From Methylomonas sp. (GTDB lineage Bacteria > Pseudomonadota > Gammaproteobacteria > Methylococcales > Methylomonadaceae), in contig JALSLW010000026.1 in NCBI GenBank assembly GCA_026988155.1, positions 1-64,000 on the forward strand: DNA of 64,000 nucleotides. Reading direction: 5' to 3'. A model generated the notes under the pieces. The model was given only the letters and a program-made list of their open reading frames with translations. It searched no databases and was not told where the DNA came from. The translations under genes and the position numbers were made by a program. Of the stretch, positions 36,278 through 45,932 are shown in pieces; the stretch's first letter is position 1, and each line of letters begins with the position of its first letter.

Positions 36278-37002
36278 GCATTCCCACGCAGGAGCATGGG
36301 AACGAGGCGGTGTGGTTTTGTCGATTCCACGCAGCCTTCCACTCTCGATTCAACTCGCCCAGCCACGCTCGTTCCCGTGCTCCCAGCCACTCTCGATCCC
36401 ACGCTCCTTTCCTTTCTCGTTCCCACGCTCCTGCGTGGGAATGCATAGGCTAAACAAATGGGCAGAAGCCGCTATAAATTCATCCAAGCCGATCAGCCGC
36501 ATTTTATGACGCTGACCATTCTCCACTGGATCCCCGTATTCACACAAAAGGCAACGGTAGACATCCTACTCGATTCACTACGCCATCTAAGTGCAGAAGG
36601 CTTACAATTACATGCTTATGTTATTTTAGAAAATCATCTACACTTAATTGCACAAAGTGACGCATTAGATAAAGACATCGCCCGCTTTAAATCCTATACG
36701 GCGCGGCAAATCCTAGCCTATTTGCAGCAGAAAAATATAAAGACAATTCTGGATCAGTTGGCTTTTTATAAAAAAGCCCATAAAACAGATCGGCAACATC
36801 AATTCTGGCAAGAGGGCGTTCACCCTGAGTTGATCCAGTCGGATGAGATGATGCGACAAAAAATTGATTATATTCATCATAATCCTGTTAAACGGGGTTA
36901 TGTTGATATGGCGGAGCATTGGCGTTATTCGAGTGCGAGAGATTATGCTGGGCAGGATGGTTTGTTGGAGGTTGTGCGGGTATGGTAGTTGGTATGACGT
37001 AT
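36278..37002 (+). repeat. REP-RAYT duplication unit 2
   Basis: A 725-base second copy with REP (36278-36306), inverted REP (36416-36444) and RAYT gene (36458-36988). Differences from unit 1 are few: the 19-base deletion in the REP block, a handful of single-base changes in REP pieces, and seven silent changes in the gene. Confidence 0.88.
36458..36988 (+). CDS. REP-associated tyrosine transposase (RAYT), copy 2
   Basis: The protein is identical to copy 1 over all 176 residues. I count seven nucleotide differences from copy 1 and all are synonymous. HUH motif and tyrosine are intact, so both copies should be active if translated. The genes are in tandem, same direction as hsdR, which starts 133 bases downstream. 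Confidence 0.92.
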   Translation: MGRSRYKFIQADQPHFMTLTILHWIPVFTQKATVDILLDSLRHLSAEGLQLHAYVILENHLHLIAQSDALDKDIARFKSYTARQILAYLQQKNIKTILDQLAFYKKAHKTDRQHQFWQEGVHPELIQSDEMMRQKIDYIHHNPVKRGYVDMAEHWRYSSARDYAGQDGLLEVVRVW

Positions 37003-37090
37003 GCATTCCCACGCAGGAGCGTGGGAACGAGAAGGGAAAGGAGCGCGGGAACAAGAATATTTTCGCGTGGGAACGAGTTAATTCGATTGG
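37003..37090. repeat. REP unit and degenerate REP tail before hsdR
   Basis: A standard REP (37003-37031, GCATTCCCACGCAGGAGCGT...) is followed by degenerate half-units (GAGCGCGGGAACAAG, GCGTGGGAACGAG) up to about 37078, next to the hsdR ribosome site. Confidence 0.8.
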
Positions 37091-37121
37091 TGATGACAAT
37101 GTTGGCTAAGGAACCCTAATC

Positions 37122-38675
37122 ATGACACAACGCAATGAAGCAGACACACGGGCGGAGTTAATTGACCCTAAACTTAAAGCCGATGGCTGGGGCGAGGTGG
37201 CAGAGAGCTTTATTCGCCGTGAGGTGATTTGTCCGGGGCGTATTTTAACGGGTGGCAAACGCGGTGCGCAGGTCGCTAGTGATTATGTGTTGGTCTATAA
37301 AGGCCGCAAGTTAGCTGCGGTTGAAGCTAAAAAAGAAGCCTTGAGTTATAGCGAAGGCGTGCGCCAAGCCAAAGATTATGCCGCGCGTTTGCAGTGTCGC
37401 ATTGCGTATGCCACGAATGGCCATGAGATTTATCAAATTGATAGACTGACAGGTGAAGAATCATTAGTTGAGCACTATTTATCGCCACAGGCGTTATGGT
37501 CTTTGACGTTTGACCAGCAAGATAAACAGGCACCAGCGTTTAAAACTATTTGGCGTGATCGTTTTTCGACTATTCCGTTTGAATGTAAAGGCGATTGGAC
37601 ACCGCGTTATTATCAAGAAAATGCCATTAATAATGCACTGGATGCAATTGCCGCAGGCCAGCAACGACTTTTATTGACCTTGGCAACGGGAACGGGAAAA
37701 ACCTGTATTGCTTTTCAAATCGCATGGAAGTTATTTCATAGTCGCTGGAGTTTGTCGGCACAGACAGCGCCCGATAATGCCAAACGCCGGCCACGTATTT
37801 TATTTTTAGCCGATCGTAATATTTTAGCCAATCAAGCGTTTAATGATTTCGCCCCGTTTGGGGATGATGCCATTGTGCGGATTGAGCCGAGTGAGATTAA
37901 AAAGAAAGGCCGTGTGCCTAAAAATGCCAGTGTGTTTTTTACGATTTTTCAAACCTTTATGTCAGGCACCGATGAGGCGGGGAATGATGCACCGTATTTC
38001 GGTGAATATCCTGAAGACTTTTTTGATTTCATCATTATTGATGAGTGTCACCGAGGCGGGGCGAATGATGAGGGCAACTGGCGAGGGATTTTAGATTATT
38101 TTTCACCTGCGGTTCAATTGGGTTTAACCGCAACGCCTAAACGCAAGGATAATGTGGATACCTATGCCTATTTTGGTGAAGCGGTTTATAGCTATACACT
38201 AAAAGAAGGCATTAATGATGGCTTTTTAACGCCATTTAAGGTGTATCCCATTGTAGGCACGATGGATGAGTATATTTATACGCCCGGTGATGGTGTGGTC
38301 GTGCAAGGTGAGCCTGAAGCGGGAAAATTGTATAAAGAAGGTGATTTTAATCGCGTTATTACCATTCCTTCGCGTGAACAAAAACGTGTGCATTATTGGA
38401 TGGATCGCGTTAATCCTAATGATAAAACGTTGGTGTTTTGTGCCACCCAAGCTCATGCAGGTGTGGTGCGAGACTACATCAATCAATATGCAGTGAAAAG
38501 AGGCTGGACGACTAACAGCAATTATTGTGTGCGGGTGACGGCAAATGATGGCGCGGCAGGTGAGAATGATTTAAAAGTATTTCAGGATAATGAGAAAACC
38601 ATTCCGACCGTTTTAACTACCTCACGCAAGCTTTCGACAGGAGTGGATGCCCGTAGTGTTGATGCGCCCTTGTAA
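37122..38675 (+). pseudogene. hsdR: Type I restriction endonuclease subunit HsdR, N-terminal part (frameshifted)
   Basis: HsdR is the translocase and nuclease of type I systems. This 517-residue frame has the nuclease motif (KLAAVEAKKEALSYSEGVRQAKDYA), helicase Walker A LATGTGKTCIAFQ, DECHRGG box and LTATPKR. It begins at ATG 37122 with AAGGA upstream. It ends abruptly after TGVDARSVDAPL where homologues continue GVDARNVR-IVLMRP; the continuation is in another frame from 38647. A short deletion near 38655-38665 is the likely cause. Confidence 0.85.
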
Positions 38676-39612
38676 TAATATGATTGAGTTTAAGCAGATC
38701 ATTGGCCGAGGTACGCGGATGTATGACGGTAAAGAGTTTTTCACAATTTTTGATTTCGTAAAGGCGCATTATAATTTTTCTGATCCTGAATGGGATGGTG
38801 AACCGTTGCCTTGTGGTGTGTGTGGTGATGCGCCGTGTAGCTGTGGCGATGAAATGTGTAAGGTGTGTGGTTTTCAACCCTGCAATTGTCCAAAAGTGTG
38901 TTCAAAATGCGCGGTTGAGCCGTGTGTTTGTGAGCCTGATCTTTGCCCTCAATGTGAGGCGTTCCCCTGTATTTGTGAGGCGGTTGAATGTGCTGATTGT
39001 GGCAGCACGCCTTGTGTGTGCGAAAAAGTTGAAAAAATTGTTATTAAACTCAGTGATGGCAAAATACGGCAAATTCAACATATCTCATCAGTGATGTATT
39101 GGAGCGCAGACGGTAAACCGATTACGGCAAAAGAATTTCTCGAACGCATGTTTGATGATTTGCCTCAGTTCTTTGAAAATGAAGATAAGCTCCGCGAGAT
39201 TTGGAGTGATCCTGATACCCGTGAGAAATTGCTGCACGACTTGGCAGAAGCAGGCTATGACAGTGAAAAACTCGATAGCATGAAAGAGTTGATTGATGCG
39301 CGAGATAGCGATGTTTATGATGTATTGGCGTATGTAGCTTATGCCGCTAAAACACAATCACGTAATCAACGGGTATCACACGCTAAGCCAGCAATTAATC
39401 AGCATTATAAAGAGTATCACCAGCAAGCTTTTATCGATTTTATTTTAGAGCGCTATGTTGCTGAAGGGGTGAGCGAATTAGCGGTCGGCAAGATGAAAAG
39501 CATGATTGAGCTTAAATATAATACCATTAGTGATGCGGCGGTTGAGTTTGGTTCTGCCAAGGTAATTAGAGACGTATATGTTGGGTTTCAGCAGTATTTG
39601 TATCGGGATTGA
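38647..39612 (+). pseudogene. hsdR: HsdR C-terminal part with cysteine-rich repeat insert
   Basis: This frame continues the HsdR protein: VVLMRPCNNMIEFKQIIGRGTRMYDG is helicase motif VI, followed by the C-terminal domain. Between about residues 55 and 130 it contains five tandem repeats of CxxCxxxPCxC (for example CGVCGDAPCSC, CKVCGFQPCNC, CSKCAVEPCVC), 20 cysteines in all, which probably bind zinc. No ribosome site precedes 38647, so this part is not expected to be made unless the frameshift is bypassed. Confidence 0.82.
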
Positions 39613-40020
39613 ATATATTATCGGGCTAATTAGAAACACACACAGAATAAATTAGACCACTAGAGCAGGTTTTTTTCATATTCAAGGCGTATAGACTAGA
39701 AGACCATAGGGTTGTTATTAAAACAACTGAAAGTCGTTTTGTTTAGCAAAGCAAGGTGTCGCTTGCGATACTGTTTTAATGCTAAAGCCTTGCACTGAAA
39801 GTGCATAGTTTTAGACTAGCGTACCCTGAAAATAAATAGTTACGTAGCTCGCTATGCGCCTATTTATTCAGGGCCTAAAATGAAAAAACCTTGCGTAAAA
39901 CTATTAAATTAATTTTACTTGGGTACTTGGATGTATAATTAATACGCACTTCTTCAGTGCCAAAAGTTCAGCTATAAAAACATAGCCGAACATTAAACTA
40001 TTAATAATTAGAGGAAAGCC
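39613..40020. other. 0.4-kb intergenic region with a MITE-like element
   Basis: No gene seen. It contains the inverted-repeat element at about 39664-39898, and then the promoter region and AGAGGAAA ribosome site of the carbonic anhydrase gene. Confidence 0.6.
39664..39898. mobile_element. MITE-like inverted-repeat element, second family
   Basis: About 235 bases. Left end GCAGGTTTTTTTCATATTCA resembles the reverse complement of the right end, GCAAGGTTTTTTCATTTTAG. A strong internal hairpin at 39824-39873 pairs CCCTGAAAATAAATAG with CTATTTATTCAGGG. The hairpin loop (GTAGCTCGCTATGCGCC) recalls the interior of the other MITE family (TAGCTTGCTATGCTCCC). No coding capacity. Confidence 0.5.
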
Positions 40021-40680
40021 ATGGCTAACCCAAACACAGACAAACTGCTAGAAAACAATAAACTATATGCAAGCGGTCAACAGGTGCATAATTCATCTCA
40101 TCCCGGAGAGCAGCCAATCAACCCAGCCAAACATGTGGCAGTTGTTGCTTGTATGGATGCCCGCCTTGATGTTGAAGACTTACTCGGCTTACAAACTGGA
40201 GATGCTCATATTATTCGTAATGCCGGGGGCGTTATAACCGATGATGCAATCCGTTGCCTGATTATCTCGCATCATCTGCTCAATACTAATGAAATTATAT
40301 TAATCCATCATACCCGCTGCGGTATGTTAGCTTTTACCGATGACCTGCTTAAGGCTGGATTAGAAGGTGATCCAGCTGCTGAGGAACTTCTTGGGCAGGC
40401 TACAGGGCGAAAATTTACAAGTTGCAACCATAGCTCTTCAACACCGGCTCAATTCCATGCCTTCCGTGGTCCACTTGAGGCACTTGACTCACCTCGCAAT
40501 GAGCAGCAAATTGAACGTCTTAGCTGGGATGTCAGACGGTCAATATCCAGAGTTATGAATCATCCATGGATTCCAACCGAAGGCCCTGATGCATCAACGG
40601 TACGCGGGTTCATCTACGATGTTGATACGGGTAAACTTGAAGAAGTAAGCTACCCAGGAGCAATGGGGACTTTTGGGTAA
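40021..40680 (+). CDS. Beta-class carbonic anhydrase
   Basis: A 219-residue zinc enzyme interconverting CO2 and bicarbonate. Zinc ligands and the catalytic dyad are visible: CMDAR (Cys, Asp/Arg pair) near residue 45 and HHTRCG (His and Cys) near residue 100; RNAGG is also conserved. No signal peptide is seen, so it is cytoplasmic. It stands alone; the BicA-like transporter at 30 kb could supply bicarbonate, but the two are 8 kb apart. Confidence 0.9.
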   Translation: MANPNTDKLLENNKLYASGQQVHNSSHPGEQPINPAKHVAVVACMDARLDVEDLLGLQTGDAHIIRNAGGVITDDAIRCLIISHHLLNTNEIILIHHTRCGMLAFTDDLLKAGLEGDPAAEELLGQATGRKFTSCNHSSSTPAQFHAFRGPLEALDSPRNEQQIERLSWDVRRSISRVMNHPWIPTEGPDASTVRGFIYDVDTGKLEEVSYPGAMGTFG

Positions 40681-40850
40681 CGGTCTTTTTTAGGCATTGA
40701 CAGCCCAAATAAAAGAAAATTATACGGGAGAGCGAGCTAGGATTCGTTCTCCCATTGCTAACAGTCTGCAGTAATGTAAAATCAGCTGTCACAAGACTTC
40801 AGCATCCTTAAGAATCATCTTACAAACAGTGTTAATGCTACTGGAATTAT

Positions 40851-41522
40851 CTATTGATAGCGTGTAGGGTCTTCCACCTGAGCTTCTTTAAATCCAATTT
40901 TCCTCAGCCTGCATGCATCGCAAACACCACAAGCCCTGCCCTGCTTATCAGCAGAGTAACATGAAACCGTTGCTTTATAGTCAACCCCTAACGCTATGCC
41001 CTGCTTTATAATTTCAGTTTTAGAAAGCTGAATCAGAGGAGCATGTATTTTAATTTCTGTGCCCTCGACTCCAGCCTTTGTAGCCAAATTAGCCAACCTT
41101 TGAAAAGCCTCAATAAAAGCCGGCCGACAATCAGGATAGCCTGAATAGTCAACGGCATTCACTCCGATAAAAATATCGTACGCACCTATAACCTCAGCCC
41201 AGCCTAACGCAATAGATAAAAAAACAGTATTTCTTGCGGGCACATAAGTAACTGGAATACCTTGCTGCGGTGTATCTGGAACGGCAATATGATCATCAGT
41301 TAATGCGGATCCGCCAATGTCTCCTAAACCTAAATTGATCACTTTATGCATTTCGACCTGATAATTCTGTGCAATTTTTTTTGACGCATCAAGTTCTGCA
41401 TTGTGTCGCTGCCCATAATCATAACTTAAGGCATAACACTGATACCCTTGCTGTTTTGCTTTGGCTAGAACGGTAATTGAATCCAGTCCTCCAGATAATA
41501 GGATTATTGCTTTTTTTTGCAT
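40851..41522 (-). CDS. queC: 7-cyano-7-deazaguanine synthase QueC
   Basis: Converts 7-carboxy-7-deazaguanine to preQ0 in queuosine synthesis, using ATP and ammonia. A 223-residue PP-loop enzyme with [13 protein letters not shown] at the N-terminus and the zinc-binding C-terminal [11 protein letters not shown]. It follows queE by 18 bases and is the last gene of the long minus-strand ruv-tol-que run. Confidence 0.95.
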   Translation of the reverse strand: MQKKAIILLSGGLDSITVLAKAKQQGYQCYALSYDYGQRHNAELDASKKIAQNYQVEMHKVINLGLGDIGGSALTDDHIAVPDTPQQGIPVTYVPARNTVFLSIALGWAEVIGAYDIFIGVNAVDYSGYPDCRPAFIEAFQRLANLATKAGVEGTEIKIHAPLIQLSKTEIIKQGIALGVDYKATVSCYSADKQGRACGVCDACRLRKIGFKEAQVEDPTRYQ

Positions 41523-41540
41523 GGTTTGTTTTATCAGCTT

Positions 41541-42185
41541 TTATTTCCCTTGGGCATCATCCCAAAGATATTTATGTAATTGAATTTGGAACCGCACAGG
41601 CAAGTTATCTCTAATAATGCTTTCAGCCAGAACAGTGGGGTTCATTTTACCCATTACAGGCGAAAATAAAATTTGGCAGCGATTTTCTAGACTATATTGC
41701 TGCATAATTGATTTTGACCACTGATAATCAACATCATCGGCAATAACAAATTTTACCTGATCCTGTACGGATAAATACTCAATATTTTGATAGATATTTT
41801 TGTCCATCTCCATAGATGAGGGCGTTTTTAGATCCATTACCTTAATCGCCCTGGCATCAACTGATGAAATATCAATGGCACCGCTAGTTTCCAAAGAAAC
41901 AGCATAGCCTTTGTCGAGGAGCATCGTCATTAAATCATGACAAACCGGCTGAGCTAAAGGTTCGCCCCCCGTCACCGTAATATATTTAGCTTTAAATTGA
42001 TCAACCTGTTCAATAATGGATGCTAAACCCTGCTTCACTCCGCCGGAAAAAGCATATGCTGTATCGCAATAGCTACACCTGAGCGGACATCCTGTCAGCC
42101 TTATAAATACCGTAGGCAAACCTACTGTATTGCTTTCGCCCTGTAATGAATAAAAAATCTCTGTAATTCTTAAAGATTTTTCCAT
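41541..42185 (-). CDS. queE: 7-carboxy-7-deazaguanine synthase QueE
   Basis: A radical SAM enzyme making the deazapurine core of queuosine. The 214-residue protein has EIFYSLQGESNTVGLPTVF and the cluster motif CPLRCSYCDT, followed by TGGEPLAQP. It overlaps the cpoB stop by one base (TAATG-type junction) and precedes queC, the common gammaproteobacterial order. Confidence 0.95.
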   Translation of the reverse strand: MEKSLRITEIFYSLQGESNTVGLPTVFIRLTGCPLRCSYCDTAYAFSGGVKQGLASIIEQVDQFKAKYITVTGGEPLAQPVCHDLMTMLLDKGYAVSLETSGAIDISSVDARAIKVMDLKTPSSMEMDKNIYQNIEYLSVQDQVKFVIADDVDYQWSKSIMQQYSLENRCQILFSPVMGKMNPTVLAESIIRDNLPVRFQIQLHKYLWDDAQGK

Positions 42186-43048
42186 TAAAACTGCATGCCT
42201 TCCATTTGCATTAATTTCTTTGCCGCAAGATGAGCTGCTGTAGTATCAGGATAAGTTACCGTTAAGTGAGTTAAGTAGTCTCGTGCTTTAGCCATATTTT
42301 TCTGTTCAAACTCAATATAGCCTATTTTTAATAGAGCATCTGGCACTTTTGGGCTGTCAGAATAGTCTTTTAGCAACGTAAGAAAGGCCTGTTTTGCCAT
42401 TCCCAGCTTTTGGTTCACTTTATAAGCTTCACCTAGCCAATATTGGGAATTATCAGCATACTCACTTGTCGGCGAATCTGCCAATAAAGCTTTAAATTCA
42501 GATATTGCCCGGCTATTATGCCCGTTTCTTAATAATTCATACGCTGACTGATAGCGAGCTTTATCAGTCATAGTGATAGCGGGGGCATTATCTGCAACGA
42601 CTGTTTCAGAAGGACTGTAATCAGCATCCCTTGGTTTCGACCGGACCTGCTCTTCCGCAGAAGCAACTGCTTTTGGTGATACGGTTAATGAAGAATCTGC
42701 TGTTTCAAGATTTTGTTCAACTGAATCAATTGCGACAGTTCCAGTTTTTACACCCGTGATTTCCTGTAAGCGCAAATCCAGATCAGAATATATATTTCTC
42801 TGACGTTTTTTTAAATCATCAATCGTCTGAGACTGTTCTTCAACCATCCCTCTAAGCTGCTGAACTTCAAGCTGCAATTGCTCTAATCGACCTAGCATCT
42901 CAAACATTGCATTTGCAGATGGTGCAGCTGAACCATTACTGGAAGACCCGCCGGGATAAATTGAATTATCAACCACCGGTGGCAATACTCTGGATTCAGC
43001 ATAAACACTGGAACAGGCTAGTAGCATTACAAGCAGTATCTTGTTCAT
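42185..43048 (-). CDS. cpoB: Cell division coordinator CpoB (YbgF)
   Basis: A 287-residue periplasmic protein that links Tol-Pal to peptidoglycan synthesis during division. It has a signal peptide (MNKILLVMLLACSSVYA), a trimerising coiled coil (MFEMLGRLEQLQLEVQQLRGMVEEQ region) and C-terminal TPR repeats (YQSAYELLRNGHNSRAISEFKALL onward). It is directly adjacent to pal (gap zero bases). Confidence 0.92.
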   Translation of the reverse strand: MNKILLVMLLACSSVYAESRVLPPVVDNSIYPGGSSSNGSAAPSANAMFEMLGRLEQLQLEVQQLRGMVEEQSQTIDDLKKRQRNIYSDLDLRLQEITGVKTGTVAIDSVEQNLETADSSLTVSPKAVASAEEQVRSKPRDADYSPSETVVADNAPAITMTDKARYQSAYELLRNGHNSRAISEFKALLADSPTSEYADNSQYWLGEAYKVNQKLGMAKQAFLTLLKDYSDSPKVPDALLKIGYIEFEQKNMAKARDYLTHLTVTYPDTTAAHLAAKKLMQMEGMQF

Positions 43049-43624
43049 TTACTGCACCCGATAGGCTATTTCAACTCGACGGTTTAGCTGCAGGGAGGCC
43101 AGATCCATTCCTTCTGCAACTGGCTTTTCTTCGCCATAACTGACAATTTCCAACTGATTGCCAGAAACGCCCTGTACTTTCATCATTCTAAAAACTGCTT
43201 TAGCCCGCTGTTCGCCCAAAGCAATATTATATTCACGGGAGCCCAGCTCATCCGTATGCCCTTCCAGGATAACTTTTTGTCCAGGATGACTCAATAAATA
43301 CTGTGCATGTGCCGCTATAATCGGTATAAATTCTTGCTGTATCTGACTGCTATCATGCATAAAATAGATAGTACGCTTTGACAGCGGATTGGCAGGATCA
43401 CTAAATTCAGCTCCTAAACGGTTCATGTCAAAATCACCAGAGGCATCCAATCCCTCAGTTGCCAATGCATTGCCCTCTCTGTTTAAGTCACCTTCTAACA
43501 GGCCACTCTTTTTATCTGTTGAGCTACAACCTGACAGGATTGCAGTACCTACTACTAAAACTAACGTTATTATATTGATTTTCATTTCTAATCTCTTTGC
43601 TGGAAGTACTTTAATTTTAAACAC
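43049..43624 (-). CDS. pal: Peptidoglycan-associated lipoprotein Pal
   Basis: An outer-membrane lipoprotein tethering the envelope to peptidoglycan. A lipobox (AILSGCSS) follows the signal peptide, and the OmpA-like domain carries VILEGHTDELGSREYNIALGEQRA. The 191-residue ORF includes a short N-terminal extension; starting at the internal Met of MKINIITLVLVV (base 43585) gives a more normal lipoprotein signal. Confidence 0.94.
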   Translation of the reverse strand: MFKIKVLPAKRLEMKINIITLVLVVGTAILSGCSSTDKKSGLLEGDLNREGNALATEGLDASGDFDMNRLGAEFSDPANPLSKRTIYFMHDSSQIQQEFIPIIAAHAQYLLSHPGQKVILEGHTDELGSREYNIALGEQRAKAVFRMMKVQGVSGNQLEIVSYGEEKPVAEGMDLASLQLNRRVEIAYRVQ

Positions 43625-43640
43625 AAGGGCTTAATGAAGT

Positions 43641-44933
43641 TTAAGGCGACCACGCTGGCTCACGTACATCGCCACTGTCGAAGGTGAAACTCTGCTGCAT
43701 TCTACCATCCACTGACACAGCGGATAAAACACTTTTCCTGCCCCTTTTTGAGGCATATAAAACCATGTCTCCATTACCTGAAAAGCTTGGTGATTCATCA
43801 TATTTTCCAGCCGTCAAGACATTTACAGTATGCGTTGCAATATCCATCACCGCAATTCTATAGTCACCTCTATTGGCATGAACCATAGCGATGCTTTTTC
43901 CATCCGATGAAAATTGTCCCCTGGCATTATAATCGCCTTCAAAAGTCAACCTTTTGGCTACCCCGCCCTGACTGGGGATAGTATACAGCTGAGGCTTACC
44001 GCCACGATTGGAAGTATAGACAATCGTCTTTCCATCAGGTGACCAGGTTGGTTCCGTATCAATTGCATAGCTTTTTGTCACCCTCAACAGCAGTTTATTG
44101 CTCAAGTTTAATACATAGATATCTGGACTGCCATCTTTAGACAAGGTTAAAGCAAGCCGTGTGCCATCAGGAGAAAAGGCGGGGGCTCCATTAATGCCTT
44201 TATAAGAAGAAACTTTAATTCTTTTGCCACTTGCAAGAGTTTGAATATAAATGGCTGAACGCTTGCTCTCAAAAGAAACGTAAGCAATTTTTTTGCCGTC
44301 AGGCGACCAGGCAGGGGACATTAATGGCTCTCTGGAAGAGGCTATCGATCTTGGGTTAAAGCCATCTGCATCCGCAATTAGCAATTTATAGCGTTTCTTT
44401 TTGCTGGCCTGGTCTTTAGTAGTTGTAACATAGGCAATCCGACTGCTAAAAACACCCGGTTTACCCGTTAATTTTTCATAAACCAGATCACTGATATGAT
44501 GTGCAGTCCGTCTCAATTCATGCTTTGCAACCATTAACTGATAACCCTGCAAACGCTCACGCTTATAAACATCAAACAGCTGAAACCGTACCTGATATTG
44601 ATCTGCTATTTCATTCACCTGTCCGATAAGCAAATATTCCTGCCCTAAAGCCTGCCAGTTTCTAAACCTGACCTTATCCGCTTCTGTTGGTTTAGTCAGC
44701 ATATCCCGTTCCAGCAAGGTCTTAAACAGCCCGCTTCGCGTCAAATCGGCTTTAACAACAGCAGACAAGTCAACGGGTGCCTGCGCAGCAGCACCCTGCC
44801 AGCCAAATGGGACCACTGCGATGGGTACTGCTGTTTCATCACCTTTGGTTATTTCTATTGTCAATTCAGCCTGAGCTAAAGAAACAAAGAAAATGGCAAA
44901 ACTAATGAATAAAATTTTTTTAAATAGATACAT
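43641..44933 (-). CDS. tolB: Tol-Pal system beta-propeller protein TolB
   Basis: A 430-residue periplasmic protein with an N-terminal signal peptide, an alpha/beta domain (IAVVPFGWQG) and a six-bladed propeller of repeats such as SPAWSPDGKKIAYVS and EPTWSPDGKTIVYTS. It binds Pal. It lies between tolA and pal in standard order. Confidence 0.95.
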   Translation of the reverse strand: MYLFKKILFISFAIFFVSLAQAELTIEITKGDETAVPIAVVPFGWQGAAAQAPVDLSAVVKADLTRSGLFKTLLERDMLTKPTEADKVRFRNWQALGQEYLLIGQVNEIADQYQVRFQLFDVYKRERLQGYQLMVAKHELRRTAHHISDLVYEKLTGKPGVFSSRIAYVTTTKDQASKKKRYKLLIADADGFNPRSIASSREPLMSPAWSPDGKKIAYVSFESKRSAIYIQTLASGKRIKVSSYKGINGAPAFSPDGTRLALTLSKDGSPDIYVLNLSNKLLLRVTKSYAIDTEPTWSPDGKTIVYTSNRGGKPQLYTIPSQGGVAKRLTFEGDYNARGQFSSDGKSIAMVHANRGDYRIAVMDIATHTVNVLTAGKYDESPSFSGNGDMVLYASKRGRKSVLSAVSVDGRMQQSFTFDSGDVREPAWSP

Positions 44934-44995
44934 CGTATTTAATTATATATTGATAATAGATCATTCTTACATTAAGCATGAGAACTGTAAATTGA

Positions 44996-45925
44996 TTATT
45001 CCGGTTTAAACTGAAACGCAAATACCCTGAATTTTTTTGTAAACAATGCTCTATCCCTAGGTACAGGCAAGGGAGATGCTTTACGTACAGCATTCTCTGC
45101 AGAGCGGTCAAAAAGGCTGTCTCCGCTGCTCCTGATAATTTCCGCATCCATTACATCGCCACTCGGCAATAATTTAACGCGTATAGTACAGCTTAATCCC
45201 CTGGCTGAGGCAATTGGCTTGATCCAGCTGTTAATCACTTTACGCTGAATAGCTCTTGCAGCAGAAGATGCGGCCTGTTTATTTTGAGCTGCTCTTGCTC
45301 TTGCATCCGCGATCCGCTGTTTAATCAAGGCTTCTTTTCTTGCCTTATCAGCTTTACGTTTTTTTGCCTGCGCTTTTTGCTTTGCCAATATTGCCTGCTG
45401 TTTTTTCTGTTTTGCCAGCCGCTCTGCTTCGAGCTTTTTTACCTCCGCTTTTCGCAGTTTCTCTGCCTTCAATTCATCAGCTTTTTTTTGTGCTTTAATT
45501 TTTGCTTGCCGAGCGGCTTCTTCCGCTCTTAGCTTATTTATTTCTTCCCGCTTTTGCTTTTCTTTTTTCGCGAGTTCTTTACGTTTTTTTTCCAGCTCTT
45601 TTGTCTTTTTTTCTTCCTGCAATCTTTGCTTCTTAAGATTGTCTAAACGCTTCTGTTCTGTTTTTAGCTTATTTTCCAGTGTTTTTTGCTTTTCCTGCTG
45701 AGCTATTTTTTTGTTTCTTTCCTCATCCTTTAAGCGTTCAGCTTCTCGCTCAATTTTTCCATCATCAAGCATGGATGCCTTAATAATTTCAGGAAGGGGC
45801 GTTTGCTTAACAATTTCCATTTTGGAAGCGTCATTAAAAAAACTTATTCCAAACATCGCTAAAATAGCAAAGTGCAATGCCAAGGCTAGAACAAAAGATG
45901 CCGTATATTTTTGATAACTCTTCAT
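44996..45925 (-). CDS. tolA: Tol-Pal system protein TolA
   Basis: A 309-residue inner-membrane protein: short cytoplasmic start, one membrane helix (FVLALALHFAILAMFGISFF), a long Lys/Ala/Glu-rich helical domain of about 150 residues, and a C-terminal domain (SCTIRVKLLPSGDVMDAEI) that contacts Pal/TolB. It spans the periplasm and transduces the proton motive force from TolQR. Confidence 0.93.
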   Translation of the reverse strand: MKSYQKYTASFVLALALHFAILAMFGISFFNDASKMEIVKQTPLPEIIKASMLDDGKIEREAERLKDEERNKKIAQQEKQKTLENKLKTEQKRLDNLKKQRLQEEKKTKELEKKRKELAKKEKQKREEINKLRAEEAARQAKIKAQKKADELKAEKLRKAEVKKLEAERLAKQKKQQAILAKQKAQAKKRKADKARKEALIKQRIADARARAAQNKQAASSAARAIQRKVINSWIKPIASARGLSCTIRVKLLPSGDVMDAEIIRSSGDSLFDRSAENAVRKASPLPVPRDRALFTKKFRVFAFQFKPE

Positions 45926-45932
45926 ATTCTAT

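Noticed and set aside
35468-36547. Several ORFs of 65-137 residues rich in Arg, Ser, His and Pro
   Set aside because: They are translations of REP palindromes and shadows of the RAYT genes; both strands and several frames stay open because of the repeat composition.
44920-45147. 75-residue ORF overlapping tolA
   Set aside because: Shadow frame of the tolA C-terminal coding region.
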